A DNA stretch of 64,000 nucleotides, from assembly GCA_964479535.1 (NCBI GenBank), contig CAYZMM010000001.1, positions 372,001-436,000 of the forward strand. Reading direction: 5' to 3'. The notes beneath the pieces are model-generated. The model saw nothing but the letters and a program-made list of their open reading frames with translations, was not told the origin of the DNA and did no database searches. This document shows, one piece after another, positions 45,119 through 52,309 of the stretch; the first letter of the stretch is position 1; the number at the start of each line of letters is the position of its first letter. A program made the translations under genes and the position numbers. The stretch is from S015-6 sp964479535 (lineage in GTDB: Bacteria > Desulfobacterota > DSWW01).

Positions 45119-45558
45119 GCGAGCCGATCCCTCAGGCTTTTCAGGTCCTGCGGCCCCACCTCGACCCCCATTGTGTCGAGTGCCTCGAGGATCCGGCACA
45201 GGGTCTCCTCCACGTCCCCGACCGCAACCGCATCCCGGCGAAACCGAACCTGTCCGGCAGGGATCTTCCGCACATACCCCTGAACCTCCAGCATCACCCT
45301 GTCACCGAATATCTGCCGGTAATCCCTGTCTTCCTCCGGCAGTTCCTCGTCGAAGAGCGCCTCCTCCATGCACCCCGGTGCAAGGACGACCCGTTCCGGA
45401 TCCGGAAACCCTCCCAGCACGGCCCCACCCCCCAGAAACGTGTTCCGAGAACCGCTCAGCTGCCCCAGGCGACCCAGACTCCGCTTCAAGGGGCCCAGCA
45501 GCCCGTGGGAGAGGCTCGTAATGACCGTGCAGCCTTTGAAATCGAAATTCCCTGCCAT
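45115..45558 (-). CDS. Unrecognised 147-aa protein in the TetR operon
   Basis: No family is recognised. The protein is soluble and starts MAGNFDFKGCTVITSLSHGLLGP. A Gly-rich stretch (TFLGGGAVLGGFPDP) precedes an acidic middle (EEALFDEELPEEDRDYRQIFGD), and the C-terminal helix is VEETLCRILEALDTMGVEVG. It lies 17 nt after the phosphoesterase and is coupled to the kinase-like gene by an ATGA overlap, so it is probably a partner of one of these. Confidence 0.7.
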   Translation of the reverse strand: MAGNFDFKGCTVITSLSHGLLGPLKRSLGRLGQLSGSRNTFLGGGAVLGGFPDPERVVLAPGCMEEALFDEELPEEDRDYRQIFGDRVMLEVQGYVRKIPAGQVRFRRDAVAVGDVEETLCRILEALDTMGVEVGPQDLKSLRDRLA

Positions 45559-45575
45559 TTTCTCCTCCCTGCCGC

Positions 45576-46331
45576 TCAGCAGCCCGCCACGAGCCTTTCG
45601 GCAAGGGCTTCGGGAAGTCCCGCCCGTCTGATCTTGGCCGAAGCCCCTTCCACGTCGTAAGCCACTCGATGCAATGTGTAGGCGCCGCGTTCGGGATCGA
45701 GGATCGCGTACGCGGCCCGCGGGTCACCGTCCCGCGGCTGTCCCACACTGCCCGCATTCAACATGTATCGAACTCCGGGTTGGAGGGTGAGGGAGTCAGG
45801 GGCAGCAGCTTTTACCCTCCTCATCACCCCGGAGAAGATCCGCTTCGCCTCCACCTCGACATACGCGGAAGGGATGTGGGAGTGTCCGACCAGCGTGAGC
45901 CTGCTCGAGGTGGCGCCGAATCCCGTTTCCGCGTCCTTTTCCGACAGGACGTAGGTCCATCTCTCCGGTCGGAACGGGGACCCGTGGACGAGGTGCAGCT
46001 CCCCATCCTGGCTCTCCAGGGGAAGAGCCGCGAGCCTGCCCTTTTCCGACTGCGACAAGGCACTCCGCGTCCACCGGATCCCGTCGGCCGCGTCATCCTG
46101 GAAACCCTCCAGCCCGAGCCGGTCGTCCGCCGCGGCCATGTCGTGGTTTCCCGCGATGCACCTGCAGCCTGCGTTCTCTATCAGCGCGAGACAGGGTCCC
46201 GGGTCGGCTCCGTAGCCGACCACGTCTCCCACAAACAGAATCCGGTCGACCGATCTTCGTTCCACGTCTTCCAGAACGGCGCTCAGGGCCTCGAGGTTGG
46301 CGTGCACATCCGACAGTACCGCGACCTTCAC
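45576..46331 (-). CDS. Calcineurin-like metallophosphoesterase (YfcE/MJ0936-like)
   Basis: The product is 251 aa with all family motifs in order: VLSDVHANLEAL, FVGDVVGYGADP, CIAGNHDMA, LVHGSPFRP, LVGHSHIP, plus NAGSVGQPRDGDPRAAYAIL typical of the YfcE-type phosphodiesterases. It hydrolyses phosphate esters using two divalent metals. The start is GTG at 46331, overlapping the TetR stop as GTGA; a longer frame to 46487 would lie inside the tetR gene. With a kinase-like protein two genes downstream, opposing phosphorylation roles are possible (inference). Confidence 0.88.
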   Translation of the reverse strand: MKVAVLSDVHANLEALSAVLEDVERRSVDRILFVGDVVGYGADPGPCLALIENAGCRCIAGNHDMAAADDRLGLEGFQDDAADGIRWTRSALSQSEKGRLAALPLESQDGELHLVHGSPFRPERWTYVLSEKDAETGFGATSSRLTLVGHSHIPSAYVEVEAKRIFSGVMRRVKAAAPDSLTLQPGVRYMLNAGSVGQPRDGDPRAAYAILDPERGAYTLHRVAYDVEGASAKIRRAGLPEALAERLVAGC

Positions 46332-46972
46332 GTTCTCAACCCCGACTCGATGATTCCGAGCTGTTGTGTGAGCAGGTCTTCGAGGCTCAACCCCAGAGGG
46401 TCCAGATAGCCTCTCTTGTGGATGTAGAGCGCCCCTTCGATGACGCCCCACAGGCCGAAGCTCGTGATCCAGCTCTCGTCCCGGCACGCGATCTCCCCCT
46501 TCTCCACGCCCTCATCCACCAACGCCTTCAGGAACGAGATCGTTTTCTGCGAGAGTTCCTCGAGCAGCTCGTGAAGCTCCTCCGGAAGGCCCACCTTCTT
46601 GAAGCCCATGTCTTTGAACGAGACGATGTCGAAGTATTCGGGGTAGCCCCGGTAGAAATCGACGTAAGCCCAGGCGAGGGCCCTCAACCTCTCCCAGAAG
46701 CTCCCTTCTGCAGTCGCCGCCTTCTCGAGCAGGCCGATGGCAATGTGGAACGCCTCTTCGCAGATCCTTCCGTAGATCTCGTCCTTACCGCGGAAGTAGA
46801 AGTAGATCAGCCCGGGCGACAACTCCGCCTCGAGGGCGATCGCACGAATCGACGTCCCCAGATACCCCTTCTCGAGGAAGACCCTTCTGGCCGCATCCAG
46901 AATCCGGGTCCGTCTCTCCTGACGTTCCGCCTCTTGTCTTCTCGCCAGGGCTTCCTTCAGTTCCGCTCCCAC
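46328..46972 (-). CDS. TetR-family repressor heading the phosphoesterase operon
   Basis: The product is about 214 aa. The helix-turn-helix is RRTRILDAARRVFLEKGYLG followed by TSIRAIALEAELSPGLIYFYF (residues 20-65), then a helical ligand domain (about 75-205). I start at GTG 46972, which has AGAGGAG 5 nt upstream and leaves a leader of about 20 nt; an ATG at 46993 would sit on the predicted transcription start. Its promoter holds a TTGAAC-GAT-GTTCAA operator between -35 and -10. The next gene overlaps it by 4 nt, so the repressor controls its own operon. Confidence 0.88.
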   Translation of the reverse strand: MGAELKEALARRQEAERQERRTRILDAARRVFLEKGYLGTSIRAIALEAELSPGLIYFYFRGKDEIYGRICEEAFHIAIGLLEKAATAEGSFWERLRALAWAYVDFYRGYPEYFDIVSFKDMGFKKVGLPEELHELLEELSQKTISFLKALVDEGVEKGEIACRDESWITSFGLWGVIEGALYIHKRGYLDPLGLSLEDLLTQQLGIIESGLRT

Positions 46973-46997
46973 GAACGCTCCTCTTCTGAACATCTAG

Positions 46998-47026
46998 ATA
47001 TTATTGAACGATGTTCAAAATGTCAA
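46998..47026 (-). promoter_or_regulatory. TetR-operon promoter with operator in the spacer
   Basis: Minus strand: TTGACA (47026-47021), a 17-nt spacer and TAATAT (47003-46998). The spacer contains the palindrome TTGAAC-GAT-GTTCAA (47004-47018). A repressor bound there would block RNA polymerase, which is strong evidence of autoregulation. Confidence 0.82.
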
Positions 47027-47663
47027 CCGGATTCCCCTGCGTGGCCGTGAATTGTTACAACCCTGCCGCAGAGCGTCCGCCATGAATCGAACCCACCCAC
47101 TGACCAAGCAACCATTTGTTTTTATTAACGAAAGCTTAGGCCTCTCGGGCTCAATTGGCTCGGAAATTGCATAAAACCCGCGCAGAACGACAGGCCTATC
47201 CGCCCGTTTCCGACACATAGGAGATGAGAAGTCCCGTTTTACGGCTCTGCCCGGCGCTACGGCCGTTCTGCGCTCTTCCGATCTCGGCTCCGCGGCCTTC
47301 CGTGTTGGATCAGCTTCTCGCCACAGCACCCAGGCTCGAGCGTCCTGTGTCCGCACGCTATGCCATCGCCCCGCTGCTGCTCTGATCGCCCAGGATCTCG
47401 GCGCCCAAGCTGGAAAGGGTCGAGCCTTCGTCATGGCCCTTTGACGCAAACCACACACCGTGCGACTCGCACAGAAAGGAGGCTGCATTGTCACCTTCAA
47501 CCCTGAACGGTACGTCGGCTGGCTCGGGCCAGAAGAGAGGCCCGGAAAGGAGGTTCGTGTACCGGAAAGGAGGTGAACGCGACAACTGATTCCTGCTGTC
47601 CTTGACAGGAGCGAACCATCGTTCCGTCTTCACCTGTCTTTCCAAATTCGGAGGAGAACCAAA
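47027..47663. other. Long intergenic region without a supported gene
   Basis: About 640 bases lie between the divergent TetR operon and the secreted protein. Frames in it have arginine/proline-rich, low-complexity products that look spurious. It holds the 14-mer CGCTCTTCCGATCT at 47271-47284 (identical to part of a common sequencing adapter), and near 47544-47573 a near-duplicate CCGGAAAGGAGGT. No riboswitch or RNA gene was recognised. Confidence 0.6.
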
Positions 47664-48470
47664 ATGGGAAGGAACCTTCTTGAGATCAGCATCATCGTTT
47701 TGTCTCTTCTGGTTGCGTCCACTGTTGCGGCTGAAGAACTGATTCAGAACGGAGGGTTCGAATCAGGCGTCCTCTCTCCCTGGGAGGAGGTGGGTGACCA
47801 CGACGCCTGGAGTGTCGCTGATTCCTATGCCTATGACGGCGCCTTCAGCGCTCTCGTGCGAGGCCCCTACCCGATTGCCCAGGCCTTCGAACCTACACCC
47901 GGCGTTGACATCGAGGCCTTTTCCCTCGCGGTGATGACCGGCATGCCCGGCTGGATCCACGTGGAGGTCGGCTACGACGACCTGTTGGAGCCCACCCGAA
48001 CGAGCCTGTTCGTATCCGCTGCGATGCAATGGCAGGTCTTTGATCTGCTCGAGTACATCGACCCGGACCGGGACGTTTACCGGGTCGTGCTCAGAGGTCA
48101 CCAGAACGGCGACGCTCCCGACGACATGCGTACCTTCTACGACACCATCACCCTTCAGGCCGTTGGGTCCCACGACGATCCGGTCGCGGACCCGGAGGCG
48201 GACGAAATCCTCGAAGCGACCACCAAGAGAGTCAGGGTGAAGTTCAACACCAAACGCTCGAGAACCCGAGTGGCGGTCGCGCTCAAGGCCGATGAGCTTC
48301 CGGAAGGCATTCATGAAGGTCCTGTGGAGATCAAGGTTCTGCTCTCGCAGGACGGCTTCACCACCTCCTTCGAGGGGGTGGCCGAACTCGTGGATGTCCC
48401 CCACCGAAAGGATCACATCATACGGTTGATGGACGAGGCGAGTGCCGAGAAGGTGAAAAGCAGGCAGTAG
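47664..48470 (+). CDS. Secreted protein with carbohydrate-binding-like (jelly-roll) domain
   Basis: The product is 268 aa with a signal peptide (IIVLSLLVASTVAAEE). The mature N terminus starts LIQNGGFESGVLSPWEEV, the NGGFE..G..PW signature of galactose-binding/CBM-type jelly-roll domains (about 25-170). A second part (about 185-255) is a small beta-rich domain with VRVKFNTKRSRTRVAVALKAD. A strong site (GGAGGAGAACC) precedes the ATG at 47664. It probably binds polysaccharide or cell wall outside the cell; no enzyme motif is seen. Confidence 0.85.
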   Translation: MGRNLLEISIIVLSLLVASTVAAEELIQNGGFESGVLSPWEEVGDHDAWSVADSYAYDGAFSALVRGPYPIAQAFEPTPGVDIEAFSLAVMTGMPGWIHVEVGYDDLLEPTRTSLFVSAAMQWQVFDLLEYIDPDRDVYRVVLRGHQNGDAPDDMRTFYDTITLQAVGSHDDPVADPEADEILEATTKRVRVKFNTKRSRTRVAVALKADELPEGIHEGPVEIKVLLSQDGFTTSFEGVAELVDVPHRKDHIIRLMDEASAEKVKSRQ

Positions 48471-48501
48471 GTCGGTCCGGTAGCGGCACCCCATGAACGA
48501 G

Positions 48502-48535
48502 TCGGCGGGGTCGGCAGGAAGGCCGACCCCGCCGA
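48502..48535. terminator. Strong 14-bp GC hairpin between convergent genes
   Basis: The perfect arms TCGGCGGGGTCGGC (48502-48515) and its complement (48522-48535) surround a 6-nt loop. The hairpin sits between two convergent genes. No T run flanks it, so it may act as a factor-dependent or bidirectional terminator. Confidence 0.55.
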
Positions 48536-48651
48536 TCCTCTCCGGTCCATCCCCCGCCCTTTTTCTCGAGCCCGCATGTTGCGCCAAACTTCGTTGCGAG
48601 CGCGCTGTAGAGGGCTTCGTGCAATATGCGGGCTGGCTTCGCCCGGCCCGT

Positions 48652-49257
48652 TCAGGGCAGCATCACTCCTTCTGCTCTCAATCGTGTCATCAGCTGCGTC
48701 CTGCTCTCGAAACAGATCCCACGGACTCCGAGGCTTCCGGCGGCCGACGCATAAGCGGGTATGTCGTCGAAGTAGACAATCTCCTCCGGCAGGGCCCTGG
48801 CCATGGAAACCGCCTTCTCATAGATAAGAGGATCCGGCTTCTGGCACCCCAGCCGAAAGGAGAGTGCGCAGTCGTCGAAGAGGCTCACGACAGGGTATTC
48901 CTTCGAACAATGCTCGAAGTGCCACTCGTTCGTGTTGGACAGAAGGACGAGCCTGTAGCTCGACTTGAGCACCCTCATGAGTTCTTCCATGCCTTCCACC
49001 GGCTCGAAGATGTCCGACCAGATCTCACGAATCGCCTCCCCGTCGAGCCGAAGACCGAGGCGTTTCGCGCACCCCTCGGCGAAATCGACTGAGGAGATCC
49101 GACCCAACTCGTACTCCTGAACGAGCCCGGACGAAAACATGGAATCGTAGATCTCGTGCGGGGCCAGGGCACAATGCTCCGCCAGTCGTCGGCATGCGTG
49201 CATGTGGTCGAAGCGGAGAAGGACGTTCCCCAGGTCGCTGATGATCGTGCGGATCAT
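48652..49257 (-). CDS. HAD-superfamily hydrolase (YihX-like)
   Basis: The product is 201 aa. Motif I is ISDLGNVLLRFD, the same DLGNV arrangement as E. coli YihX (alpha-D-glucose-1-phosphate phosphatase). Motif II is VLLSNTNEWH, and later KPDPLIYEKAV and VYFDDIPAYASAAGSLG follow. It is probably a small-molecule phosphatase; the substrate is unproven. It lies downstream of the DUF1329 gene but beyond a terminator hairpin. Confidence 0.86.
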   Translation of the reverse strand: MIRTIISDLGNVLLRFDHMHACRRLAEHCALAPHEIYDSMFSSGLVQEYELGRISSVDFAEGCAKRLGLRLDGEAIREIWSDIFEPVEGMEELMRVLKSSYRLVLLSNTNEWHFEHCSKEYPVVSLFDDCALSFRLGCQKPDPLIYEKAVSMARALPEEIVYFDDIPAYASAAGSLGVRGICFESRTQLMTRLRAEGVMLP

Positions 49258-49281
49258 GAGAGCGGATTCCGGCCCAAAAGA

Positions 49282-49311
49282 AGATGGGTCGGCAAGGCCG
49301 CCGACCCATCT
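49282..49311 (-). terminator. Intrinsic terminator after the DUF1329 gene
   Basis: A 12-bp perfect stem (AGATGGGTCGGC and complement, 6-nt loop) is followed on the minus strand by TCTTTTGGG. Its core GGGTCGGC...GCCGACCC matches the hairpin at 48502-48535. Confidence 0.7.
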
Positions 49312-49341
49312 CTGTTCCGGTCGAACAAAGGGGCTTGCCCC

Positions 49342-50661
49342 CTACTTGCAGAGTTTCTGGAAGCCACCCAGCGAGAAATCGTTCCTGTCGTGCTGGGCAA
49401 GGTAGCGTGTCGTGTTGTCCGGGCTGTACAGGATGAGCACGCAGGCGTGCTGGCTTCGGTCGTCGAAGGCCATCATGTTGGAGAGCCCCGAGGTGCGGTA
49501 GCTCTTGTCTTCCGACTGAAGAACGCCCAGGGCCTGCCACTCCACCTTCCAGTACGCGCCGGACCGGTCCGAGATGACCTTGTACGTGGGCGTGTAGACC
49601 CCGGCGTCCACCCACAGCTGCTGGGGGCCGTAGTTGTAGTATTTGTCCTTGGCCGCGCACTCGAGGATGTAGGTGGGCCGCTTGATGTAGATGAGGTTCT
49701 TGGTGGGCCACCAGGGCGCCCCCTGCCACCCTTCCGTCTCGAAACCGTAAGGGATCTCCCGACCCTCCGACACGCTCTTCCATTCGCCCACTTCGTTCTT
49801 CACCAGCTTCACGGGCGGTCCGGGGTAGATGGGGATGTACTGGTCCTTCTTCTCGAGCAGCTTCCAGGTAAAGGCATTGATCTTGCCCCCGTATCCCCAG
49901 GCGTCGTCCACGCAGAAGTCGGATCCGAGGAACGAGTCGGACCGGTTCGCAGGGCTCATCCTGCGGACCCTCCGGATGGCGGGCACATAGGCGAAGGTGC
50001 TGTCCAACCGGTCGTTCCGGTACCGCCATAGCAGGATGTTCGTTCCCTTCACGTCAAAGGGCGCCAGGGCGATGATGAGGGAGTGCATCTCCACCTGCTC
50101 CGGGTTCGGCTCCTCCCGGGCGGGCGGATACCCGTCCAGGCAGTAGGTCCAGTAGTCCATGATGATCTCGCGCTCGAAACCGGTCTTGCGGCCCACCCAT
50201 TTCACCTGAAAGGGGACCTGGATGGGGCCCACTGCGTAGGAGTAGTAGTGCTTGTTGTACATGATCTTGGCGGCGGCCTTCGGGTCCTCCATGTCGATCT
50301 CGGTGAAGGGCATGCCGTCAATGAACTCGGGCAGCTTGCCGGTCTTCACGTCCACCAGGAGGTCCTCGGGGCCCACGTCGTACTTGCCCCTGTTGCTCTC
50401 CATGTACTTGACCGCCGGAGGCGGCAGGAAGTCATCCAGCTTGTAAGGGACTTCCCCTATGGTCAGCGTACCGTCGCCCTTCTTGACCCAGTTCAAGACG
50501 GCGTCCGGCACCCAGCCCTCCGCCTTCTCGGCGTTCGTCTTATCGATCACCGTTCCGACCTCGATCTCCGCAGGATATTGGGCCATCACCGCCGGGATCT
50601 GCGTCCCGAGTACCCACAGGACGGTCAGGAAGGCAATTGCCAGAGGTGTACGTCCTCTCAT
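49342..50661 (-). CDS. DUF1329-family secreted/outer-membrane-associated protein
   Basis: The product is 439 aa with a signal peptide (FLTVLWVLGTQIPAVMAQ). The family pattern includes LTIGEVPYKLDDFLPPPAV, YYSYAVGPIQVPFQVKWVGR, SDSFLGSDFCVDDAWGYGG and PQQLWVDAGVYTPTYKVISDRSG. DUF1329 proteins are exported and often found with outer-membrane or lipid-transport genes and hydrocarbon/aromatic degradation clusters (known of the family); a LolB-like lipid-binding fold is likely. The ATG at 50661 has GGAGG upstream. It is followed by an intrinsic terminator, so it is a separate unit. Confidence 0.85.
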   Translation of the reverse strand: MRGRTPLAIAFLTVLWVLGTQIPAVMAQYPAEIEVGTVIDKTNAEKAEGWVPDAVLNWVKKGDGTLTIGEVPYKLDDFLPPPAVKYMESNRGKYDVGPEDLLVDVKTGKLPEFIDGMPFTEIDMEDPKAAAKIMYNKHYYSYAVGPIQVPFQVKWVGRKTGFEREIIMDYWTYCLDGYPPAREEPNPEQVEMHSLIIALAPFDVKGTNILLWRYRNDRLDSTFAYVPAIRRVRRMSPANRSDSFLGSDFCVDDAWGYGGKINAFTWKLLEKKDQYIPIYPGPPVKLVKNEVGEWKSVSEGREIPYGFETEGWQGAPWWPTKNLIYIKRPTYILECAAKDKYYNYGPQQLWVDAGVYTPTYKVISDRSGAYWKVEWQALGVLQSEDKSYRTSGLSNMMAFDDRSQHACVLILYSPDNTTRYLAQHDRNDFSLGGFQKLCK

Positions 50662-50830
50662 GCTTGAACCTCCTTTCGATTGTTCATGTGAGAGTCTGTT
50701 GGCTGCCCAATTCGTTATTCTGATCCAAACATAATGTATCTTGGAGGTGGATGCAACAAAAAAATCAAACAGTATCAACGCATTGCGTCATTTGCTGTTG
50801 CGGTTCGTTTTATTCAAAGAAGTTCACGGA

Positions 50831-52246
50831 TTACAAGGATAAACGTCCCCTCTCCTTCTCCATGAACATCTTCCGCTCGCGAAGGGCCCGCAGAGCCTCA
50901 ACAGCGCGAGACATGCTCCCGAATGCCGCAACACCCCGATCGTGAAAGTCGAGAAGGTACTGGTCCGTGAAGGGGCCGTACAGCGAAAAGACGACGAGGG
51001 GCTTTTCAGACTGTCGGTTTTTCGTTGCAATGATATTGACGAGCCTGCTCGATATCCCCTCCGGTGCAAAGAACGCCACCACCAGCACCGCGTCCACCTC
51101 CGGCGCGCGAATGAGGATGTCCAGGGCCTGTTCGTAGGTCTCGTCGGTGCAGGCGGCAGTGAGATCGACGGGGTTTCGAGCCGATGCGAAGGGCAGGAGC
51201 ACCCCTCGAAGGCGCTCGAGGGTGCTCCCCCTCAACTCCGCAACCCGAAGCCCTACCGGCCCGGCAAGCGAGTCGAGGGAGTCGACGGCCATCACCCCGT
51301 ACCCTCCAGCCGGGGTGACGACGGCGACCCGGTCACCTTCCATGGGTCGACACAGGGACAGGACCTTGCACAGATCACAGAACTGCTGGTCGTCCCGTGC
51401 GTGATGAATACCGAACTGTCGCCACGTGCTGCCGGCGACCCGGCCCCTGTCCGCCAGAGCGCCCGTGTGCGAGGAGACAGCGTGTGCCCCCGCAGGGGTT
51501 CGCCCCCCTTTGAGCAGGACAACCGGCTTGTCCCCGCTGATCCTCTTCAGAAGACTCAGGAAGGCGCGGGCGTGGGAGAACTCTTCGAGGTAGAAACCGA
51601 TCACCGCGGTTCCCTCGTCCTGAGCGAACCAATCGGCCAGCTCGATCTCGTCCACGTCGCACTTGTTCCCCAGTCCCACGAAGGCGCGAAGGCCGAAGCC
51701 CGAGGAAGAAGCGTACCCAAGGGCCTCCACGCCGACCGAGCCGGACTGAGAGACGACCGCGACCGACCCGCCCGGCAGCAGGGAACGGTCCCCGTGTTCC
51801 ACGAAGATGGTGTCGAGGCCCGTGCTCGGCACAAAGATGCCCAGGGTGTTCGGCCCCAGAAGTCGTGCTCCCCCTTCTCTTGCCATCGACACCAGCCTCT
51901 GTTCCGCTTCCGCCCCTGACGGGCCCGTTTCGCTGAACCCCGCAGCCAGGATGACGACCGCCCTGACCCCGGCCGTCAATGCGTCGCGCAAGGCCGCTTC
52001 GCAACGGTCGGCACGGACCGCGAGGACCGCCAGATCGGGTGTCTCGGGCAACGTGGCCGCACGCCTGTGCAAACGAATGCCGTCAACGGCATCCAGGGTC
52101 GGATGAATCCCGTAGAGAGGCCGGCCGTATCTTCGGAGCAGCGTGAAAATGCGGCCTCCGGGCTTGTCGCTGTCGTCTGTGGCCCCATAGACCACGATGG
52201 ATTCAGGGCAGAAGAAGGGCCGCAGAGACGATCGGTCGGTCGCCAC
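50831..52246 (-). CDS. NDP-forming acyl-CoA synthetase, alpha-type chain only
   Basis: The product is 471 aa with three stretches of the ADP-forming acetyl-CoA synthetase alpha chain: CoA-binding (SIVVYGATDDSDKPGG.., ARLLGPNTLGIFVPS), the first ligase-CoA domain (GGSVAVVSQSGSVGVEAL, HARAFLSLLKRISGDKPVVLLKGG) and a second (RVAVVTPAGGYGVMAV, FASARNPVDLTAA). The catalytic His lies in VSSHTGALADRG. No ATP-grasp beta domain is fused and none is encoded nearby, so a partner elsewhere is needed or the protein has a regulatory role. It follows the sialidase-like lipoprotein gene. Confidence 0.84.
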   Translation of the reverse strand: MATDRSSLRPFFCPESIVVYGATDDSDKPGGRIFTLLRRYGRPLYGIHPTLDAVDGIRLHRRAATLPETPDLAVLAVRADRCEAALRDALTAGVRAVVILAAGFSETGPSGAEAEQRLVSMAREGGARLLGPNTLGIFVPSTGLDTIFVEHGDRSLLPGGSVAVVSQSGSVGVEALGYASSSGFGLRAFVGLGNKCDVDEIELADWFAQDEGTAVIGFYLEEFSHARAFLSLLKRISGDKPVVLLKGGRTPAGAHAVSSHTGALADRGRVAGSTWRQFGIHHARDDQQFCDLCKVLSLCRPMEGDRVAVVTPAGGYGVMAVDSLDSLAGPVGLRVAELRGSTLERLRGVLLPFASARNPVDLTAACTDETYEQALDILIRAPEVDAVLVVAFFAPEGISSRLVNIIATKNRQSEKPLVVFSLYGPFTDQYLLDFHDRGVAAFGSMSRAVEALRALRERKMFMEKERGRLSL

Positions 52247-52309
52247 GGTTCGTCCTCTACAAGACCGCGCCGGCCAACACCTGTGCCGACTCAGGGCGTG
52301 TCGTCTTCA

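Noticed and set aside
47400..47480. c-di-GMP riboswitch-like GACGCAAA motif
   Set aside because: The rest of the conserved GEMM structure could not be found.
47015..47500. 161-aa frame on the minus strand in the long intergenic gap
   Set aside because: The product is Arg/Pro-rich without any family pattern, it has no good ribosome-binding site, and it overlaps the TetR promoter/operator.
50778..50788. ACGCA-T-TGCGT palindrome upstream of the DUF1329 gene as an operator
   Set aside because: It lies more than 110 nt upstream, with no promoter or regulator gene to link it to.
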